Shown in pieces: positions 1 through 10,700 of a stretch of DNA of 64,000 bases. The translations under genes were made by a program, and so were the position numbers. Each line of letters opens with the position of its first letter. Position 1 is the stretch's first letter. Origin of the DNA: Avena insularis (taxonomy: Eukaryota; Streptophyta; Magnoliopsida; Poales; Poaceae); assembly GCA_023614405.1 (NCBI GenBank), contig CM042689.1, forward strand, positions 305,265,132-305,329,131. Reading direction: 5' to 3'. Below the pieces are notes generated by a model. The model had not been told where the DNA came from and made no database searches. It saw only the letters and a program-made list of their open reading frames with translations.

Positions 1-644
1 AAAGTCTTCGCGAGTCTCCGGCGGAAGTCAGTTTTGCTATATTAGCGCAAATATTATGTTGCATAGTCTCTGATAGAACTCCAGTGAGCTCTCCGGCCAG
101 ATCTCTCTTTTTATTTTTTTGACTCATGGACGCAAAAGCGGGTCTTTTTATAGAGAAATTGAGATTGTTTGTAGCAAAAACATGATGAAGGGACGGGAAG
201 AAGATCTGACCGTCGATCTAGTCCGATCAGACGGATGGGGACCCAAGGGCCGAGAAGTTCCCATCTCCGGGGAAGCCTAGAACCGCCAAAGATAATTGGT
301 AAGGGAAACTCCAACGACCCCTCCCCCCCTAACCACAAAACGAACAGCAAATCGAACCACAAATCAGTCTGAATCGGTCCGTATGCGGGTCAAGGAGGAC
401 AGCGCGGGTAAGGCCAAATCATTTGCGGGTGGATGTGCACCCAACAGGCCTTGCACAATTGGGTCCCGCTATCAGCGATCTCCCTTGATAGTGGCTCAAG
501 CTCTCCCTAATGGCGATGGTTACCGGCCGATGTCCCATCGGCGGTTCCCACCCGTGGCTGTTTTCCCATGTGCGGCCTCAGTTGTTTCCCACGTGGGCTT
601 CCCCCTCTACCTCCCCATTTCCCGTCGATCGGCACTGGCCGGTC

Positions 645-651
645 TATAAAA
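645..651 (+). promoter_or_regulatory. TATA box of S1, copy A
   Basis: A TATAAAA motif lies 59 bases before the ATG at 710, in a GC-rich flank. It is conserved at the same distance in copy B (44199-44205). Spacing fits a plant core promoter; whether it is used is not shown. Confidence 0.5.
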
Positions 652-709
652 ATGGCCCGCGGGCTGGGTTTGGGAGGCACATCCAGCAGGCCATTCCCAC
701 AAATCTAGC

Positions 710-1590
710 ATGCCAAGGTGCCTCCCCACCACCTGGGCTTAGCTCGGCGAGGCCGCTCGGCTTCGGTACACACATACCTACCTTGCGAAGAGGGGCCATG
801 CCGCGCTTGATGCGGCACTGACAAACTGGGACCGGGTGGAGGAGGACGATGACGACATCGATTGGGATGACATTGTTGTAGAGAGAGGGCCGGACCGTCA
901 GGAGGCCATCCTTGCCTCCATCGAGACGGCGCGCGGCGAGGCAGCACGAGACGCCATCGCTACCACGGGTTACATCGTCGAACAACACATCATTGCATTG
1001 TCACGGGCCTCGGCAGCATGGAGGCCAAAGGCCGCCAGCACATGACCGACGAGCGGCTGCGCCAGGCCGCCAACATGGCAGCAACGGAGATGGAGCCCGC
1101 AACGGAGGACAAGGTGGAGAGGGAGGTCCATTCAACAATGGAGGCCGCATAGCAAGGCCAACTAGAGGCGCAGGAGGATGCCAGGGAGCGGGGGAAGGCC
1201 AAGGCCATTGAGGCCAACGTCGATGCCCGCTACCGTAGTCGGCAGGCCGTCATACTTAGCTTCGACCCGTGGCTCGCCGAGATGCACGCATACCGCTCAT
1301 CTATGGCGGCCGCAAAGCTCGCTCGCCGACGAGGCTGAACCCGAGCAAGGCCGTCCAGTAGGGCTTCAGAGTCGGGCTGGCGTTGGAGGGCCGGGCAGCA
1401 CACAACAACAAAGCGGCTATGACGACACTAAAGAGGGAGAGGATGTCCCTCGCCCGCCTTCGGTGCAGGACCGCTACGGCGGCGTGGCTCCGCCAAGTGA
1501 AGGAGGCGACAATGGCCTGGATGGATCAGGGCCACCGTGTGGGCGGCACCCAGGAGGACGGCGGTGAGGACATCCAACTCCCATGTAGTT
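710..1590 (+). pseudogene. S1, copy A: broken grass hypothetical gene
   Basis: I do not recognise the family. The product is rich in Ala, Glu, Arg and Gln and looks soluble, with an acidic stretch (EEDDDDIDWDD) and later Arg/Lys/Ala-rich, probably helical segments. Compared with copy B it has a TAG at codon 11 (740-742) where copy B has CAG. It has also lost one G near 1020, which shifts the frame. Both copies share a further TAG (1150-1152) after which the coding-like frame continues for about 60 codons, and a second frame change before the last coding-like stretch, which ends near 1590. The gene was therefore already decaying before the duplication and decayed further in copy A. Its presence beside transposons suggests a captured or element-associated gene, but that is inference. 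Confidence 0.6.
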
Positions 1591-2120
1591 GTAGGCTAGT
1601 TAGGTTTAATTTTAGAGTTAATTGTTGTTTAATTTCTATATAACGGTTTGCATCAACTCTTAGTGAAACTTTATTTTTATGATTACTACGCTCGCGAGAG
1701 GACAAACACCGTCCTCTCCCACAAAGGACAGCTCTGTGGGTCTCGAAGGACATGTGATTCGTCCTGTCCGTCTACAGGGATGGTTAGAGTTGGCCTAAGA
1801 GCACCTTCACTCGTTCAGCATTTTCAGACGCAATTCTGGTGTTATTTAGTGTCGGACGAATGTAACATTTAGCTTGGAAACAACCGGTTTTTCATTCGCG
1901 TTCTCGGGCCAAGTTTCCGTCTTTGGCCAATTTTAAGCAAACACGACGTAATTTAGACGAATATAAGGAATTTTATTAAAATATAGGTGAGTTTATACAT
2001 ATTATGTTAAATTCGGGAATATACTCAAATTTTGACTGCAGTAGGCTAAAGAAAAACTAAAAAAACATAGAAATAACAAATACTATGCGATGCCGATGTC
2101 GATGCCGCCGGGCGCGCTGT
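1591..2120. other. Intergenic stretch between S1 and S2
   Basis: AT-rich 3' flank of S1 followed by the 3' flank of S2; the two genes converge here. No gene or element boundary is visible. Copy B contains 36 extra bases (near 45285-45320) relative to this copy. Confidence 0.6.
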
Positions 2121-2716
2121 TCACATGCCGAAATGGCGGTATAAAAACGTGTAGTCGGCGTCCCTAGTCCCGTCGTTGTCACTCGGCGACTGCGGTGGAC
2201 GGGAGCTACCCTGGTCGGCGTTTTCGCAGCGCCATGGCTACCATGAGGGCCCCGCCTCTTCTTCGTGGTCAAGGACGATAAGCGACGCGCCCTGGTAGGC
2301 ACGCTGCCCTACAGACGCCGAATGCGGTCGGCCTCCTCCGCCCGACCGCCTTTAGATCAGCGCAGCATCCGCATTGGCAGCACATTGTTGAGGGATGCCT
2401 CCATGGACATCTTGAGGACAAACACGTCCTCGTCGACTAGGTCGCCCAGTCCGTCGGCTTGGGCTTTGGCATGCGTAGCCTCGGCCTCTCGACGGTGAGC
2501 GCACCGGCGACTCCACCTCCCGCTTCACCGGCCGGAGTGGAGGCGTGGCGCGCGGCGACTGTGCTTGCACCGACCCGGATGAGTGTGATGGCGATGCCAA
2601 GGAAGACGAAGAGAGACCGCCCATCCTCCTCGGCAGCCAGTTGGCCGTTGCACGACGCTGGGCGGCTAACGGCGGCGAGAGAGGAGGGTATCCCAACTTA
2701 GGACGGTCACCGGCTA
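2121..2716 (-). pseudogene. S2, copy A: fragment of an unrecognised gene, cut by the T LTR
   Basis: Read on the minus strand, one frame runs from the T LTR border at 2716 to a TGA at 2121-2123, with a single internal TAA near 2352. The product is Arg/Ser/Pro-rich, with a basic KREVESPV stretch in the middle, an acidic patch (LDHEEEAGPSW) and the ending DYTFLYRHFGM. I recall similar C-terminal endings in unannotated wheat proteins, but this is memory and not a search. The 5' end and any start codon are missing because the T LTR begins at 2717. Copy B (45719-46326) keeps the same architecture with its stop at a different place, so it is not functional in either copy. Confidence 0.5.
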
Positions 2717-3243
2717 TGATATCGTGGTATTGCCGACGAGTACGCCATGGAGGGGTACTCACAGAGCATATTTATAGACGTGGGGTAAGGCAGAGAGTTG
2801 GCGGGTGCGAGGTAACATAACTTATCCAGGTTCAGATCTCACAACGGTGGCAAATATGTACTCCTACTATAAATCACTATAATGGCAATACACTAAGTTA
2901 CAGAGATTGATTCGTTGTGCGGGGTGTGTAAATCAATACCCTAAAGGCTCCCAGAGGCCCGGCTTATAAAGGCACTAGAACCTAGGGTTACAGGGAAAAG
3001 TCCTAGCCGGACAGCTTACAGAGTCCTACACTAATACTAACTAGTCTTCGTGTCGTACACTCCAAGGCTCCGGGTTGGATTATGTCTGCACCATAGCCTT
3101 CCTTTATCAGGCATGTACCTCCCTTCTGGATCTGTCTAATTGGGCCGCCCAGTAGGCCATGGGCCTTCCTACCAACTATGGGCCACCCGAATAGCCGGAT
3201 TAGAGACATGCAATGGTGATACCCATTTAGCATATCCCTAACA
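2717..3243 (-). repeat. T element 3' LTR, copy A
   Basis: On the minus strand it starts TGTTAGGGATATGC and ends CCACGATATCA (TG...CA). The left border is placed by the TG at 2717 and is the less certain one. It contains two TATA-like motifs on the minus strand and the GATCTGAACCTGG stretch often seen in pooid gypsy LTRs. Identified by position: in copy B the T body with its antisense gene follows. From 2915 onward it is base-for-base identical to copy B. Confidence 0.7.
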
Positions 3244-3248
3244 GTAGC
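3244..3248. repeat. TSD of P in copy A (GTAGC)
   Basis: GTAGC directly precedes the P LTR. In copy B the P solo LTR is flanked by GTAGC on both sides (46854-46858 and 48572-48576). The partner copy on the right of P in copy A was lost when its 5' LTR was truncated at 43103. Confidence 0.85.
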
Positions 3249-4518
3249 TGATGGCAACAAAGGTTTCCAATTTTTGTTGGGACTCCAAGTGCAGAGTGTT
3301 GCAGCAAGCGTCTTTTTCCCACAAAGGTGACTCGAAGGTTTAGATCAAACTCTCGGGGAATTGTGTGGATATTTGTCTTCTCCTTTTCAAGCAACCTGTA
3401 AAGTAAAATAATTTTCCTTGTGTCCCCAACTCCACCAAGTGGTTATAAAGCACAAGGTTTCGTATTAGTAATATGAAATATAAAATATAGAACAATCTAA
3501 AGAAATAAAGTAAAGCAAAGAAATGCAAACTAGATGATATGGAAGATAATAGAGTTGTTTTTGGGTTTTTATGAGTGATTGCAAGTAGGAAAGTATTTTT
3601 TTGTATTTTCTAAATAATAAATTGCAGAAATTATAAAACATAGTAGATGCAATGGAAAGGTGTTTCTTATGATAAAAATCGGACCGGGGTTCATGGGTTC
3701 ACTTGTTTTTTTTTTAGGTTGTGGTGATCACAAAACAATTCATCAATGATAAAGAGTCATGGAATTTTCTGTGTGTGCTTGATAAAGGAATTAATATGGG
3801 CATCACATTCTAATATTAAGATGGAATACATATCTCTCTAATACTCCTCAAGAAAGGGAAATCTCCATGCAATCTTGAATTAAGAACAAATCAGAGTATA
3901 GCTTTAAGCAATATTATATGATGTTTGAAATACAAATATGCTACCTTGATCTAATAAGCTTATCAACTGTCACGAGATAACTATAGCACATGATTTCACT
4001 TTATCCCTAGTGAGGAAGCAAAAGAAAGGTAAAAACCAAAGTAGATCTTGCATATTATGTGTCACAATTCAATCTCTACCACCATGCTACTCCATCTAAC
4101 ACACACTTCTCCCCATACAAGTTCATGCATACAAGTTGGATCAAAACACGCAATTAAGAACGGGGTGCATGATATGCATCTATCAAAACTTCTTACACAA
4201 AATAGATTTCAATCTCAAATATCAAATCATACAACAAAGATCCACCACATAGGAATTACAAATATGATGTAGGGCAGCTCATATGGTACTAGATCTGTGA
4301 AGAACAAGAGATAAATAGATCAAGCTACTGCCGCAAACCCATAGCCCAGAGGTGTACTACTCCCTATTTATCATGGTGATGATGATGGAGATGTTGGAGA
4401 GGGTGGAGATCTCCCCGGATGTGGCTTCGGCGGGTTTCCCCCTCCAATCTTTGCTGGATCTGACTCTGTTTGGTGGTGTTTTCGTCTCTGGTGTACTCTG
4501 TATCGAGGATTCTCCAGG
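3249..4518 (-). repeat. P 3' LTR, outer part (split by R)
   Basis: Begins TGATGGCAACAAAGG and is colinear with 46859-48139 and, to its truncation, with 42315-43103. Interrupted at 4518 by R, whose TSD CCAGG flanks both sides; sequence resumes at 15240. Confidence 0.92.
4514..4518. repeat. TSD of R, left copy (CCAGG)
   Basis: CCAGG precedes R at 4514-4518 and follows it at 15235-15239. Joining the flanks restores P LTR sequence colinear with the uninterrupted copy near 48140-48170. Confidence 0.9.
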
Positions 4519-4988
4519 TGTCATGGGAATGGTCACGGCAGATGCTGCAATCGGCAGCGAGTAGTAGAACAAAGGGCAAGGGCGGCCAGCCATCTCGGTG
4601 CGAGATGAGGGCAAAGACACAGGGTTTTACCCAGGTTCGGCCCCCCGGAGGGTAAAGACCTACTCCTGCTAGATTGTATTATGGAGGTGTTACAATGGGC
4701 GAGCTCTAGCGGCGAATCGCTAGGGTGTATGAGGACGTGTCTACTCACCCCTTAGGAAGGTTTATATAGGCTCACCTCCCTAGGGTTTACATATCTCAAC
4801 CGATTCGATTCTGACTTGATGGTCGTTTAACCTAGTCCGACTGGGCCTATCTACTACTTTGGGCCTTCAGACTTCCGATGCTCGGTACCTTGCTGGGCTT
4901 CAATCCACTCGCCGTCTTCAGGCCCACTCGCCACCACGGGCGGTCGGAACGCCCTACTGGGTATACCCCAGTAGGCATATCCCCATCA
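4519..4988 (-). repeat. R 3' LTR
   Basis: 470 bases, plus-strand ends TGTCATGGG...CCCCATCA, matching 14746-15234 with substitutions and several short indels. Contains the GTTTTACCCAGGTTCGG stretch common in grass gypsy LTRs. Confidence 0.92.
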
Positions 4989-5000
4989 GTAGTCCCCGAG
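4989..5000 (-). promoter_or_regulatory. R polypurine tract
   Basis: Minus-strand CTCGGGGACTAC directly abuts the 3' LTR start. T has the near-identical CTCCGGGGGCTAC next to its own LTR, which supports both as plus-strand priming sites. Confidence 0.65.
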
Positions 5001-5294
5001 GCCGTCGTCGATTGGGCGTAAGTGGCTGCTGGCAGTCGGAGTATACGGCTTCAGAGTTGGCATCCAGTCGAATCGTCGGCGGGCTCCTGTATAAAGGAGG
5101 AAATCCGGTGAACCAAGTCGCGGCCTGGGCGAGTCGAGTCGACGAGATGCGGTCATAGTGATTGACTTGGCGAGCCGAATGGCTGGAGTTGGACCGTCAG
5201 GCGCGGTCAAACTAGCCGTTGAAGTAATCCAACGGTAACTTTCGGCGTAATCATCGCGCGATAACGGCCTCCTGATTTGGCGGGTAACTCCCGC

Positions 5295-5302
5295 TATATA
5301 AG
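5295..5302 (+). promoter_or_regulatory. TATA box of the R antisense gene
   Basis: TATATAAG lies 124 bases before the ATG at 5426, outside the LTR. T has a TATATATT at 49007-49014 in the equivalent place, so this promoter is a shared architectural feature and not chance. Confidence 0.6.
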
Positions 5303-5425
5303 AGGAATGGCAGGCAATCGGAGAGCCAACTGCTCACCACTTCTTCTGAGTGCGCGCATTTTCCTTCCTTCGCTCCGCGATCCAGTCGACCCGAAATCCT
5401 CCGATCTCCAACCAACCTCTCGGCC

Positions 5426-7620
5426 ATGGCCCTTTCCACCGAACCGTGGGGTAGGTCCAAGTGTACGAGGGCGCAGCTGGCCTCCTTTGAGGAGGCCGGG
5501 ATCCTGCGAGCCGGCTGTTGGCGTATCCCTGCAGCCGGAGAAACGACCCCAAACCCGCGAGAGATGGAATTCGTCTGCTTCACCAGTCATCTCGAGCGGG
5601 GGCTAGGGTTTCCCACGTCTTTGTTCTTCCGGCGCTTTTGCGCCTACTACGGGATCCAGCCTTCAGATCTGGGTCCCCACAGCATCGAGCAGCTCGCCAT
5701 CTTCGTGGCGTTCTGCGAGTGCTACCTGGGCTGCTGGCCCTACTTTCCCTTGTGGCAAGATCTGTTCCACGGACGGATCAGCCGCGAGGAAGCAGGCGGC
5801 CCAATGCTAGCCGTGGGTGGCTTGACGTTCCAGCTCAAGTCCAAAGCTTCTTTCTTTGATCTGATGCTACCCGCCAAGGCCGCGAGCGACTGGAAAAAGT
5901 CGTGGTTCTACGTGGCCGAGGTGACCCCGGAGGACGAGGTGGCGATCCCGCGGTACTCGGCCAATCGTTCCGAGCCGCGCCATCTCCAAGTCGGCAAGCT
6001 CCCCGACGACCAGCGGATGGTCGTTGACGAGATGCTCCAGACCATCCGCGGTCTGAAAAAGAAGGGCCTTCAGACGATAAACTTGTACAACTGCTGGCTT
6101 GGGCGACGGCTCGTTCCACTCGCCCAGCACGACCACTACATGTACCAGTACACGGGCCGGGGAGACTCGACGAAGGCCTGCCTCGACGAATGGAAGCTGG
6201 AGGATTATCTCCCAGCGTTGAAGAAGATCACCCAGGCGGTGTACCTGGATGCGCAGGCTGGGGTCGCCCCCTACACCGCGAAGCGTCCGGCTCCAACGGT
6301 AATTTCTTTACCTTTGTTCGCAGTCGCAGTGTATGCAGTCGCGGTAATTCTGATTCTGTTTTGTATTCATCGCAGCTATTCCAAGTGGTGGAAGGGTGGC
6401 TCCCACCTTCGGATGATGAGAGCCCGGGGCCATCCGCCCAGGACATAGGCGAATCGCCACCCGCGAGGGGCAACGAGGACGACGAGGACGAGTCCGAAAA
6501 GGAAGTCGCCCCGCTGGTCCGAAAGACCCATAAGCAACGTCGCCATAGATCGGCGCGAAGCCTCGAGCATCATGATGACGATGACAAGCTCCCAGAGACC
6601 ACCTCGCGCCGTCAAGCCACTCCGTCGAAGAAGAAGAAGAAGGAGAGGGAGGCGAGGGCCCCCCCCGAAGAAGAAAACGAAGCCGTCGAGGACGGCATCA
6701 CCGCCGCACTCGGCGAGCAGCTCCGATGCTCCCAGCCCGGCTGGTGACGGCGCGCCACCAGCGACAACCGCGCTGGACACGGCGACCGTGGAAGTGCCGC
6801 TGGCCTCAATGCCTCCGCCATTCGCCCCAGTCTCTGGGCTAGGGGAGGGTCCGACTGCGGCGACTTCGCTTCGCAAGGAGGCTCCGGCTGCGGCGGCTTC
6901 AACTCGCGAGGAGGCTCCCGCCGAGGATGTCCCAGAGGCGCCAGCCGCGGCCTCGAAGACGAAGAAGCCGTCCGTGTCTTGGGCACGCGACGTCTTGGAA
7001 CTGGGACTCAGTCGCCGACTGGGCCCTGAACTGGAAAAACCGGCCGGCCTTCGGAAGGGGCTACGTTTCATCCCAGTCGCCAAGTGAGTGCGCTCATCCT
7101 TCCTTATTTTCCATAACTATTTCAATTGTCTTTGTTGATTCGATTAATGCGCAGGACCGGAGTGAAAAGGATGGGCCATCCGACTGTGGCCAAGGTACCC
7201 TCCGCCGCTAGCGAGGAGGATCCTTCCCGCAAGAGGAAGGCGGACGAGGTCGTCACCTCAGCGGATGGTAGTAAGAGGGCCAAGGGCGACGACATCGTCA
7301 CTATCTCTGACGACACGGCGGCCGCGCCGGCCGGGCCCGCGGTGGAGGCAGCCGCGTCTACGAAGGAGGGCGCTTCCTTGCCTGGAACGGCGGAGGCGAC
7401 TTCCCTTGGAGCGGGTGCCTCTATCGCTACCTTCCCCCGCTTCGTGACCAAGGCGGCCACGGCGAGCGGGGCTGCGCCCTCGAGCCACGCTCCGGGGACC
7501 GCCGATGCTGAAGTCGACCAGCGTCGTGGGCACACGCCAGCGTTACTCGCATCCGTGGACGCGATACAACTCCATGGCATGCTTGGCGCAGCCATCCAGG
7601 TACATCCAGTCCCCGAGGAT
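5426..7620 (+). pseudogene. R antisense gene (aORF), Transposase_28-like, three or more exons
   Basis: Opposite strand to R pol, starting behind the 3' LTR and reading toward integrase. Exon 1 (5426-6298) is open for 291 codons. Residues about 50-120 (SHLERGLGFPTSLFFRR ... FCECYLGCWPYF) match the Transposase_28 / 'putative gypsy-type transposon' family found as antisense ORFs in Tat elements; function unknown. Intron 1 is 6299-6375 (GTAATT...CGCAG, phase 0), after which the frame continues LFQVVEGWLPPSDDESPG. Exon 2 (6376-7083) encodes an acidic and Lys-rich low-complexity region. Its first frame stops at 6745-6747 and the coding-like frame moves, so one frameshift is likely. Donor GTGAGT at 7084 and acceptor ending 7154 join to exon 3, which encodes a basic KRKADEVV-type stretch and runs to about 7620; its end is uncertain. 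Splice sites are inferred from sequence only. Confidence 0.75.
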
Positions 7621-7680
7621 CAGGTCGGTGCTTTGCAACGGCTTGATTCTTATAATTTCTCGTCTTTTATTTTCGTATCC

Positions 7681-7833
7681 AGTCCCCGAGTGCGCACGCG
7701 CTAAATTTTAGCGGGTGGGCACTTAGGAATTTCTTGATCGCTAGTCCCCGAGTGCGCACTCGCTGAATTTCAGCGGGTGGGTACTTAGGAATTTCTTGAT
7801 CGCCAGTCCCCGAGTGCGCACTCGCTGAATTTC
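7681..7833. repeat. 62-bp tandem repeat, about 2.4 copies
   Basis: Units start at 7681, 7743 and 7805 with AGTCCCCGAGTGCGCA; units one and two differ at a few bases. It lies in the noncoding strip between the ends of the R antisense gene and integrase. The rest of 7621-8386 holds related AGTCCCCGAG motifs but no gene that I can support. Confidence 0.9.
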
Positions 7834-8386
7834 CCGTGCGCGAACGAGGTCGGGTGGCCGAGTCCCCCAGCGTGGTACTTGGTAGTTCTAGGCGCGACTT
7901 GAGGGTGGTTGAGGACTTAGCGCGTTGGTGTGAGCGCGTCACTCCTGCCTGGCCCGTGGGGTCAGTCGCGTGGCGAGTCCTGGGCATGCTCTCTTACTTG
8001 GCATTTTCCCGGACCGCTCGCGACGAACTGGTCTTCAGTCCCCGAGCGTGGTACTTAGCCGTTCGAGTCGCTATGCCGAGGATGCGGAGGACCAAGGTCA
8101 TTTGTGAAGCGAGGCGATTGTCTTGGCTCGTAGAACCAGTCGAGCTAGGCGACTCCAGTGGGGCTCCGGGTTGGCGTTATTCGTGGACGATGCAAGACCT
8201 GAAGTGATTCAGTGCTCTTACACCGCACTACTTAGCCGTGCCGATCGCTGTACCAAAGGTTGACTTCTGCATTTAGCATAACGCTGTTTTTACGAGTGCG
8301 AGTGGCACAAGTCATGGAGAGTAGGCGCAATTTGCGGTAACCGTTTCTTTTATTTCATAGCGACTGGAGAGTACATGTGTGAGGTT

Positions 8387-9366
8387 CTAGGAGTAGAACT
8401 TCCGGAGGAGGTTTACATTCCATGGTCGCTTGACGTCGAGTTCGCCGTCCCCGCGGACGTCGGTGAGGTAGTAGGCGTCGTTGCCGAGTACGCGCCCGAT
8501 AGCGAATGGGCCTTACCACGGAGGGGAAAGCTTGTGCATGCCCTTCTTGTCCTGGATGAGGCGTAACACCAGGTCGCCTTCCTGGAAGGTGCGGGCTTTC
8601 ACCCGCCGGCTGTGGTAGCGGCGGAGTCCTTGCTGGTAGATGGCGGTGCGTGACCGAGCGAGGTCGCGTGCTTCGTCGAGCTGGTCGACCCCATCTTGGC
8701 GGGCCAGCTCGTTTGCAGCCTCCGTATAGTGGACGACTCGCGGCGAGTCGTGTTCGAGGTCGGTGGGCATGACTGCTTCGGCACCGTAGACCATAAAGAA
8801 GGGAGTGAATCCCGTCGATCTGTTGACTGAGGTGCGGATCCCCCAGATGACGGAGGGCAACTCCTCGACCCAGCACCCGGCGGTGCGCTCGAGTGGTACT
8901 TGGAGTCGCGGCTTCAGGCCGTGGAGGATGCTTTGGTTGGCCCGTTCCGCCTGGCCGTTGGATTCCGGGTGGGCGACTGATGCGAGGTCGAGCCGGATAT
9001 GGTGCTCTTCGCAGAATTCGGCCATGGCTCCCTTGGCGAAGTTGGTGCCGTTGTCCGTGATGATGTTGGGGAACCCGTAGCGATATATGAGCTCGCATAA
9101 GAACTTAGTGGCGGTCTTCCCGTCGCATTTCCGGACTGGATTGGCCTCCACCCACTTCGTGAATTTGTCGACGGCGACTAGCAGGTGGGTGTAGCCAGAG
9201 GGGGCCTTCTTGAAGGGGCCTACCATGTCCATGCCCCATACAGCGAATGGCCAGGTGATGGGGATTGTTTTGAGCGCCGAGCTCGATGCGTCGTCGATTG
9301 GCGTGCCGGCACCGGCGCGTCGCTGGGCGACGATGTCGACAGCGTCGGCGTGTCGGTGATGAAGCC
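8387..9366 (-). pseudogene. R integrase
   Basis: Minus strand, ending at TAG 8387-8389. The catalytic DDE core is complete: Asp in WGMDMVGPF, Asp in IITDNGTNF and Glu in SNGQAERANQ. A chromodomain-free C-terminal domain follows (FQEGDLVLRL). One nonsense codon (TAA, about 8509-8511) falls 42 codons before the natural end (KRPWNVNLLRKFYS). Upstream, the N-terminal zinc finger keeps its His pair in the neighbouring frame (GDCGHHAAARSLVAKAMRHGF), then the frame shifts. The expected Cys-x2-Cys pair is not visible in the segment before TIPITWPFAVWG, so the finger looks damaged. Confidence 0.85.
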
Positions 9367-10190
9367 GTGTCGCATAGCCTTGGCGACCAGGGAGCGAGCG
9401 GCGGCGTGGTGGCCGCAGTCACCTGAGTGAATGTCGTGGAGGATTTTGCGTCCTTCAGCTGGTTGGACGCAGCGTTGGAACACGCCGGTGACGCTGCGCT
9501 TGTGGAGCTCGCCGTCGATGATGGTGTAGGACTTGCATCGACGAGCGATCATTCGAGCGTCTATCTCGTCTGCTGGCAGGGTGCCGGCTTCCAGGTAGGC
9601 GATGTAGGGCTTGGTCCAGTCGTCTGGCTCGTTGACGAGTGCGACCAAGGCTGCCTCTGGTTGGAGTGGGACTCCGATGTCGATCTCCCTCGGGGAGGCG
9701 GTAAGCTTGGAGATAGTGTCGAGGAAGACGCCGGCGGGTGGTGCGAGTCGAGCCGACCCGATGCGAGAGAGGGCGTCGGCCTCCTCGTTTTTCCGCCTGT
9801 CGATCCACTCGACAGAGTAGCCGGTGAAGTGGCCGCCCAGCTTGTCCACCGCTTGGCGGTACGCCACCATGGTAGGGGAGACGGCGTCGCAGGTGCCGGC
9901 GACTTGCCCCGCGACAAGGTCGGAATCTCCGTAGCAGCGGAGGCGATTGACGTTCATCTCCTTGGCGGCTCGCATGCCGTGGAGTAGGGCCTCGTATTCA
10001 GCCATGTTGTTGGTGCAGGGCGTGAAGTCGAGGCAGAGGATGTAGCGGAGCTTGTCGCCCTTTGGTGAAGTCAACACTATCCCTGCGCCTGCACCGTCCG
10101 CGTTCTTGGAGCCGTCGGCGCGAGGCTCCGATGGTGGAAATGGCAGCTTCTCTCGCTGCTGGGCTTCCTCGATCGGCGATGAAGTCTGCG
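9367..10190 (-). pseudogene. R second RNase H (archaeal-type) and linker
   Basis: In the same frame as the upstream RT. It begins with ADGSKNADGAGAGIVL near 10116 and continues through NNMAEYEALLHGM, YGDSDLVAGQVAG and NEEADALSRIG, the acidic-residue pattern of the extra RNase H of Tat elements. It is followed by the linker into integrase. This domain duplicates RNase H activity and is a lineage marker. A frameshift at about 9360 separates it from integrase and another at about 10190 from the first RNase H. Confidence 0.85.
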
Positions 10191-10700
10191 CGATTGCTGC
10201 GACTTGATCGCCTTTCGTGGCTCGTATTTGATGTTGTGGACGCCGATCTCGACGGCCCACTTGGCGACCCGCCCGGTCGCCTCGCGATTGCGGATGATGT
10301 CTTGCAGTGGTGCTGAGGAGACGACCGTGATCGGGTGCTCCTGGAAGTAGTGCGGCAGGCGCCGCTGAGCCCTGAAGACCGCGTATACTAGATTTTGGTA
10401 CTGTGGGTACCGCTGGCGCGACTCGGTGAGGACCTCGCTGATGTAGTACACCGGCCGCTGGACCGGGCGCTCCTTTCCTTCCTCTGGTCGTTCGACGACC
10501 ATCACGGCGCTGACGACGCGCTCGGACGCCGCGACGTAAACCAGCATGGGTTCTTTGTCGGCGGGGGCAGCGAGTAGTGGTGCGGCGAGTAGCACCTTGA
10601 GGTCGCGAGCGTCGTCGCCTCCTTGTCCCCGGAAGGTGGGGTTCTTGCGTGTCAGCGGTATAGGGGCATCGCCTTTTCCCCAGCGGGGATGAAGCGGCCC
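10170..10700 (-). pseudogene. R RNase H (retroviral-type) region
   Basis: A minus-strand frame shifted relative to RT encodes LVYVAASERVVSAVMVVER, YYISEVLTESRQRYPQYQNLVYAVFRAQRRLPHYFQ (shown here in part) and DIIRNREATGRVAKWAVEIG. This is the RNase H domain that follows RT in gypsy elements and cuts the RNA strand of the RNA/DNA hybrid. Frameshifts near 10700 and 10190 bound it. Confidence 0.8.

Larger units (their letters stand above)
1..3265. repeat. Segmental duplication, copy A (second copy at 43555-46875)
   Basis: Base 1 aligns with base 43555 and the match runs without rearrangement through S1, S2 and the T LTR into the P LTR. Small indels occur, for example 36 bp present near 45285-45320 and absent from the corresponding site near 1727. 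The P insertion site has the same flanking GTAGC in both copies, so the duplication happened after P inserted. The first 644 bases hold no gene I can support; they are the 5' flank of S1. Copy A continues to the left beyond the window. Confidence 0.93.

Noticed and set aside
2352..2762. S2 start at 2762
   Set aside because: The start would be a GTG inside the T LTR; the gene sequence only begins at the LTR border 2716.
3003..3260. Minus-strand 85-codon frame identical in both duplication copies (also 46613-46870)
   Set aside because: It lies across the T LTR / P LTR border, noncoding; identity comes from the identical DNA tract.
4519..4523. TGTCA as TSD of R with LTR starting at 4524
   Set aside because: TGTCA has a mutated counterpart TATCG in the other LTR, and CCAGG flanks both ends one step further out.
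7681..7833. CRISPR-like array
   Set aside because: Head-to-tail 62-bp units without unique spacers, inside a plant retrotransposon.
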